A stretch of 64,000 nt of DNA from Burkholderiaceae bacterium (GTDB lineage: Bacteria > Pseudomonadota > Gammaproteobacteria > Burkholderiales > Burkholderiaceae_B): assembly GCA_017983955.1 (NCBI GenBank), contig JAGOAJ010000007.1, forward strand, positions 62,001 to 126,000, given 5' to 3'. Positions 60,576 to 64,000 of the stretch are shown in pieces (the stretch's first letter is position 1; every line of letters begins with the position of its first letter). Made by a program: the position numbers and the translations under genes. Under the pieces are notes generated by a model, which saw only the letters and a list, made by a program, of their open reading frames with translations, made no database searches and was not told the DNA's origin.

Positions 60576-62492
60576 ATGAGCACTTCTGATACCTCCGTTG
60601 CATCCTCTGAAACCCTGGGGTTCCAGGCTGAAGTGAAGCAACTGCTGCACTTGATGATACATTCCTTGTACAGCAACAAAGAGATTTTTCTGCGCGAGTT
60701 GGTGTCCAACGCGTCCGACGCTTGCGACAAACTGCGCTTCGAAGCGATCGATAACCCCAGCCTGTTTGATGGCGACTCCGACTTGCGGATACGGGTGGAT
60801 TTCGATAAGGCTCAGCGCACTATTACGATTTCCGATAACGGTATCGGGATGTCCCGCGACGAGGCCGTAGCCAATCTGGGTACCATCGCCCGTTCCGGCA
60901 CTAAGGAATTCTTCAGCCAGTTGACTGGCGACAATCAAAAAGACGCCCAATTGATTGGTCAGTTTGGGGTGGGCTTTTACTCTTCGTTCATCGTGGCAGA
61001 AAAGGTTGCTGTCCTGACGCGCCGTGCAGGTGCTGATGCAACCGACGCTGTGCTGTGGGAATCTGATGGTCAGGGCGAGTTTTCCATCACGACGGTGGAA
61101 AAGGCGGATCGCGGTACATCGGTAACCTTGTACTTGCGTGCTGACGAAGACGATTTCTTAAGCGGCTGGAAGCTGCGTGAAGTATTACGCCGTTATTCCG
61201 ATCATATTTCTTTGCCCATTCAGATGTTAAAAGAAGAATGGGATGAAGAAAAGTCCGAGCAGGTGAAGTCCAACGATTGGGAAATGGTGAACCAGGCGAA
61301 TGCCTTGTGGACGCGTTCCAAGTCTGAAATCGACGACGAGCAGTATCAGGAATTCTACAAACACGTTGCCCATGATTTCGACAATCCTTTGGCGTGGACG
61401 CATAACCGTGTTGAAGGTCGCAGTGAATATACCCAACTCCTGTATATCCCCAAGCGCGCACCCATGGATATGTGGGACCGCGAGGGGCGTCGTGGGGTGA
61501 AGTTGTACGTTAGGCGTATTTTCATTATGGATGACGCCGAACAGTTGCTGCCCAACTACCTGCGCTTTGTGCGTGGCGTTATTGATTCGGCCGATTTGCC
61601 GCTGAACGTGTCGCGTGAAATTCTGCAGGAAAGCCGCGATGTGCGGGTGATACGCGAAGGTTCGGCCAAGCGTGTGTTGTCGTTGCTGGAAGATCTGGCT
61701 GAAAATAAACCCGAGCAGTATGCTGACTTCTGGGCACAGTTCGGTCAGGTGCTTAAGGAAGGCATAGGCGAAGACGCGTCCAACAAGGATCGCATCGCCA
61801 AGTTGCTGCGCTTTGCGTCCACTGCGGGTAACTCGTCAGCACAAACGGTGTCCTTGGCTGACTACTTGGGTCGCGTCAAAGAAGGCCAGGACAAAATCTA
61901 CTATGTGTCGGCCGATACCTACGCTGCAGCCAGCAATAGTCCGCACCTGGAAATTTTCCGCAAAAAAGGTCTGGAAGTTCTGGTGCTGTCCGACAGGGTA
62001 GACGAGTGGATGTTGTCCTTCTTGCGTGAATTCGAAGGCAAGTCGCTGGTGTCTATCGCCAAGGGCGGGTTGGATCTTGAGCAGTTGGCGAATGATGACG
62101 AGAAAAAGCATCAGGCCGAGATCGCAGAAACCTTCAAGCCTTTGGTCGAGCGCTTACAGGCTGCGCTGGATGGCAAGGTCAAGGAAGTGCGCGTTACTGG
62201 TCGTTTGGTGGATTCACCCGCTTGCGTGGTGGTCGATGAAAATGAACTTAGCCCGCACTTGATGCGTATGTTGCAGGCGGCTGGTCAGGAAGCACCCGAT
62301 GTGCAGCCTATCCTGGAAATTAATCCTGAACATGCCTTGGTGACACGCATACAAACAGCGTCTGACGACGACTTTACAGACTGGTCTTTGTTGTTGCTGG
62401 ATCAGGCGATGTTGGCCGAGGGCGCTAGCCTAGCCGACCCTGCCGCCTTTGTGAAACGCATGAACAGGTTGTTGTTGAATCTGCCTGCATAA
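60576..62492 (+). CDS. htpG: Molecular chaperone HtpG (Hsp90)
   Basis: A 638-residue bacterial Hsp90. The GHKL ATPase domain has [36 protein letters not shown] and [10 protein letters not shown]. The middle domain has the ATP-contact [12 protein letters not shown]. The C-terminal dimerisation domain ends [26 protein letters not shown]. Length and motifs are normal. It is the first chromosomal protein gene beyond the island, read away from the tRNA. The ATG is preceded by GTGGTGA only, a weak ribosome site. No sigma-32 promoter is obvious. Confidence 0.96.
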   Translation: MSTSDTSVASSETLGFQAEVKQLLHLMIHSLYSNKEIFLRELVSNASDACDKLRFEAIDNPSLFDGDSDLRIRVDFDKAQRTITISDNGIGMSRDEAVANLGTIARSGTKEFFSQLTGDNQKDAQLIGQFGVGFYSSFIVAEKVAVLTRRAGADATDAVLWESDGQGEFSITTVEKADRGTSVTLYLRADEDDFLSGWKLREVLRRYSDHISLPIQMLKEEWDEEKSEQVKSNDWEMVNQANALWTRSKSEIDDEQYQEFYKHVAHDFDNPLAWTHNRVEGRSEYTQLLYIPKRAPMDMWDREGRRGVKLYVRRIFIMDDAEQLLPNYLRFVRGVIDSADLPLNVSREILQESRDVRVIREGSAKRVLSLLEDLAENKPEQYADFWAQFGQVLKEGIGEDASNKDRIAKLLRFASTAGNSSAQTVSLADYLGRVKEGQDKIYYVSADTYAAASNSPHLEIFRKKGLEVLVLSDRVDEWMLSFLREFEGKSLVSIAKGGLDLEQLANDDEKKHQAEIAETFKPLVERLQAALDGKVKEVRVTGRLVDSPACVVVDENELSPHLMRMLQAAGQEAPDVQPILEINPEHALVTRIQTASDDDFTDWSLLLLDQAMLAEGASLADPAAFVKRMNRLLLNLPA

Positions 62493-62505
62493 GGCAGTGT
62501 AGGGC

Positions 62506-63150
62506 TTAGGCGGGCAGTTGCCGCCTGGGCCAATCAGCATCACGAGCATACCGGGCCCAGTCAAATGACGGGCCCGGGTCCGTTTTACGGCCCGGTGCGA
62601 TATGTTCATGTCCCCGCACTGCCCGCAAGGGGTGGCGTGCCTGCAAGGCGGGCGTCAACTGGCTTAAGCACAGGTATTGGCTGGCGGTATAGGGCAGGGT
62701 GTCTGTGCCTTCCAGTTCTATGCCTATGGAAAAGTCATTGCAGCCCTGCCGGCCTTTGTGGCTGGAAACACCGGCGTGCCAGGCGCGTTGGGCTGTGGAT
62801 ACAAACTGGATGATGCTGCCATTACGGCGTATGAAAAAATGCGCTGACACTTTCAGGTCCCGCAAGCGGGGCAGCCAGGGGTGGGAATCCAGGTCCAATT
62901 GGTTCAGAAACAGGTCAGCTACCTGCGAGCCGCCAAAGACGCCGGGCGGCAGGCTGATGTTGTGTATCACCAGTAGTGTTGCATCGTCACCAGCGGGCCG
63001 TAGGTCGCAATTAGGCGAGGGCTGCAGGGTGGCGTAGGGGTGCTTGCGCAGCCAGCCGTGGCGGTCCAGCTGTAGGGCTGGAAAGCTGTCAGGAACATCG
63101 TCTAAGGGTTTGGGCGATGTTCGCATCATGCTGGCGCGCCGGCGTATCAT
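62506..63150 (-). CDS. ampD: 1,6-anhydro-N-acetylmuramyl-L-alanine amidase AmpD
   Basis: A 214-residue cytoplasmic amidase of the N-acetylmuramoyl-L-alanine amidase 2 family. It removes the peptide from 1,6-anhydro-muropeptides in cell wall recycling, and its loss raises AmpC beta-lactamase in many bacteria. The zinc ligands are His63 in LLVIHNISLPPG, and the His and Asp of RGHEHIAPGRKTDPGPSFDW. IGIELEGTD carries the catalytic Glu. The ATG at 63150 overlaps the stop of the preceding gene (ATGA); internal ATGs at 63129 and 63126 are alternatives. It converges with htpG. Confidence 0.92.
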   Translation of the reverse strand: MIRRRASMMRTSPKPLDDVPDSFPALQLDRHGWLRKHPYATLQPSPNCDLRPAGDDATLLVIHNISLPPGVFGGSQVADLFLNQLDLDSHPWLPRLRDLKVSAHFFIRRNGSIIQFVSTAQRAWHAGVSSHKGRQGCNDFSIGIELEGTDTLPYTASQYLCLSQLTPALQARHPLRAVRGHEHIAPGRKTDPGPSFDWARYARDADWPRRQLPA

Positions 63151-63416
63151 TTGTTTAGCCCGATTTTGGCGTGTTCGGGGCTGCACCAGGTGCGCCCGCC
63201 ACTAAGCACGGCTTCCGATCGTGGCAAATGGATGCCGCAGTGATCGCAACGCACCATGGATTCGGGATCGGCCTTGGGGCCGTTACGTAGGCCTTTAGCG
63301 GGCTTGGCCACAGGCGGCACCTTGGGTTGTTGGCTGGCGGCGTTATGGCGGGCCAAAACACGGGCCAGCAGCAGTCCGCCAATAATTAATACTACCCAGA
63401 ATAGAACTTTTCCCAC
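63147..63416 (-). CDS. PP0621 family zinc-ribbon membrane protein
   Basis: An 89-residue protein with one N-terminal membrane helix (VLFWVVLIIGGLLLARVLA) and a C-terminal zinc ribbon: MVRCDHCGIHLPRSEAVLSGGRTWCSPEH. This is the PP0621 family pattern, small proteins of unknown function found beside ampD or the cytochrome c assembly gene. The Cys pair plus C-x3-H suggests one zinc. It is transcribed with ampD through an ATGA overlap and follows the cytochrome assembly gene by five bases, forming a three-gene operon. Confidence 0.85.
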   Translation of the reverse strand: MGKVLFWVVLIIGGLLLARVLARHNAASQQPKVPPVAKPAKGLRNGPKADPESMVRCDHCGIHLPRSEAVLSGGRTWCSPEHAKIGLNK

Positions 63417-63421
63417 GTTGT

Positions 63422-64000
63422 TCAGCCTCGTTGCAAAATGACGTCAAGCACGAAATGGCTGCCCGTATAGGACAGCAGCAAAAAGGCAAAGCCTACCAGG
63501 GTCCAGCGCAGGGCGATGCGGCCGCGCCAGCCACGCAGGTAGCGACCAGTTAGCAGGCAGCCAAAAGTCAGCCATGACAGTAGCGTAAATATGGTTTTGT
63601 GATCCATGGGCAGCCATTGCCCGGTAAGGCGCAGGGACACGATAGAGCCCGTAATGACCGTCAAGGTCAGGATGGCGAAGCCGAACCAGATCAGGCGAAA
63701 CAGCAGCACTTCCTGCACCAGTAGCGGCGGCATGGAGTCCAGGGCACGGTTGACTATGGAACGGTTGGCTGCGGCTTCGACCGGGCGGTGTAATTGGCGA
63801 TCCAGCGCGGCCATTAGCATGGCGTGTAGGGCAGCCACGGTGATTAGGCCGTAGGCAGTCAGGGCAATCAGTAGGTGGATGCGCAGCCATTCGTTGTTGG
63901 CGTGGCCTACCAGGTGCCCGCTAGGGAACAAGCCGGTGATTAGGCTGACGGCGGCCGCTGCAGGCAGTAGAATAAGCAGCAGGCCATCGATGCGCATGAC
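63422..64000 (-). CDS. Cytochrome c assembly protein (CcsA/YpjD type), 5' end off the window
   Basis: At least 192 codons of a multi-pass membrane protein of the CcsA/HemX family; the frame continues past the window edge (GTC at 63998-64000), so the N terminus is missing. Membrane segments include LLLILLPAAAAVSLITGLF, HLLIALTAYGLITVAALHAML, LLFRLIWFGFAILTLTVITGS and WTLVGFAFLLLSYTGSHFV. The WLRIH and PMDHKTIF histidines suit heme handling. Full-length family members have about 265-280 residues, so roughly 75-90 residues lie outside. An ATG at 63997 is internal. Confidence 0.8.
   Translation of the reverse strand, partial: VMRIDGLLLILLPAAAAVSLITGLFPSGHLVGHANNEWLRIHLLIALTAYGLITVAALHAMLMAALDRQLHRPVEAAANRSIVNRALDSMPPLLVQEVLLFRLIWFGFAILTLTVITGSIVSLRLTGQWLPMDHKTIFTLLSWLTFGCLLTGRYLRGWRGRIALRWTLVGFAFLLLSYTGSHFVLDVILQRG

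Noticed and set aside
62508..62530. AGGCGG/CCGCCT hairpin as a terminator for htpG
   Set aside because: It lies in the coding end of ampD and lacks a T-run on either strand.

Overview
This window looks like chromosome from a betaproteobacterium of the order Burkholderiales, most likely family Alcaligenaceae. The reasons are the family types and gene orders: a fused indolepyruvate:ferredoxin oxidoreductase next to acyl-CoA dehydrogenase genes, a two-gene cyanophycin synthetase locus with its DUF1854 and ABC-transporter partners, and an htpG / ampD / PP0621-like / cytochrome c assembly neighbourhood. The species cannot be named from sequence alone.

Region 1 (1-18840) is a large catabolic block on the plus strand, with one reversed ridA gene. 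It holds a dienelactone-hydrolase-type enzyme, the fused ferredoxin oxidoreductase, an acyl-CoA dehydrogenase, an SDR and an APH-like kinase. These are followed by a DadA-like dehydrogenase, an Asp/Glu-racemase-superfamily protein, a full branched-chain-type ABC transporter (binding protein, two permeases, two ATPases), a DapA-family aldolase, a second FAD amine/amino-acid oxidase, a DpkA-like imino acid reductase and a terminal GntR/FCD regulator. Most junctions overlap by 4-8 bases. Three TGTCGACA-like half-palindromes lie in the ridA/oxidoreductase intergenic region and are candidate sites for the terminal regulator. The inferred role is uptake and oxidation of an amino or imino acid through a 2-oxo acid to an acyl-CoA.

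Region 2 (18841-39171) is mixed chromosomal content. It contains a broken LysR gene, a LysR/SDR divergent pair, YchJ, an Ntn-hydrolase, an outer-membrane barrel, a MotA/MotB-like pair, a diguanylate cyclase, the cyanophycin cluster (DUF1854, ABC exporter, two CphA-type synthetases), a MNT/HEPN-type two-gene module with duplicated operators, a scar derived from the 3' end of the SDR gene, a secreted small protein, a four-rhodanese periplasmic protein and a cysteine-dioxygenase-like protein.

Region 3 (39355-60421) is a 21-kb genomic island bounded by 17/18-base direct repeats, one of them inside the anticodon region of a tRNA-Leu(CAA) gene. It starts with a tyrosine integrase whose 5' part is broken and an excisionase-like HTH protein. 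The rest is almost all DNA-defence machinery. There is an Mrr-like nuclease, then one operon of SF1 helicase, DrmA-like helicase, DrmB-like DUF1998 protein and NERD-helicase. A reversed DUF3883 / HNH pair follows, then a second operon of RHH regulator, C5 cytosine methyltransferase, McrB-like ATPase/GTPase, DUF2357 nuclease and Vsr. This reads as a DISARM-like core (without a recognisable DrmC) next to an LlaJI/McrBC-like module, with a single methyltransferase for the whole island. The right edge carries a decayed ATPase tail, a KTSC protein and an ISL3 transposase remnant.

Region 4 (60369-64000) returns to housekeeping chromosome: tRNA-Leu, htpG, ampD, a PP0621-like protein and the start-side-truncated cytochrome c assembly gene running off the window.
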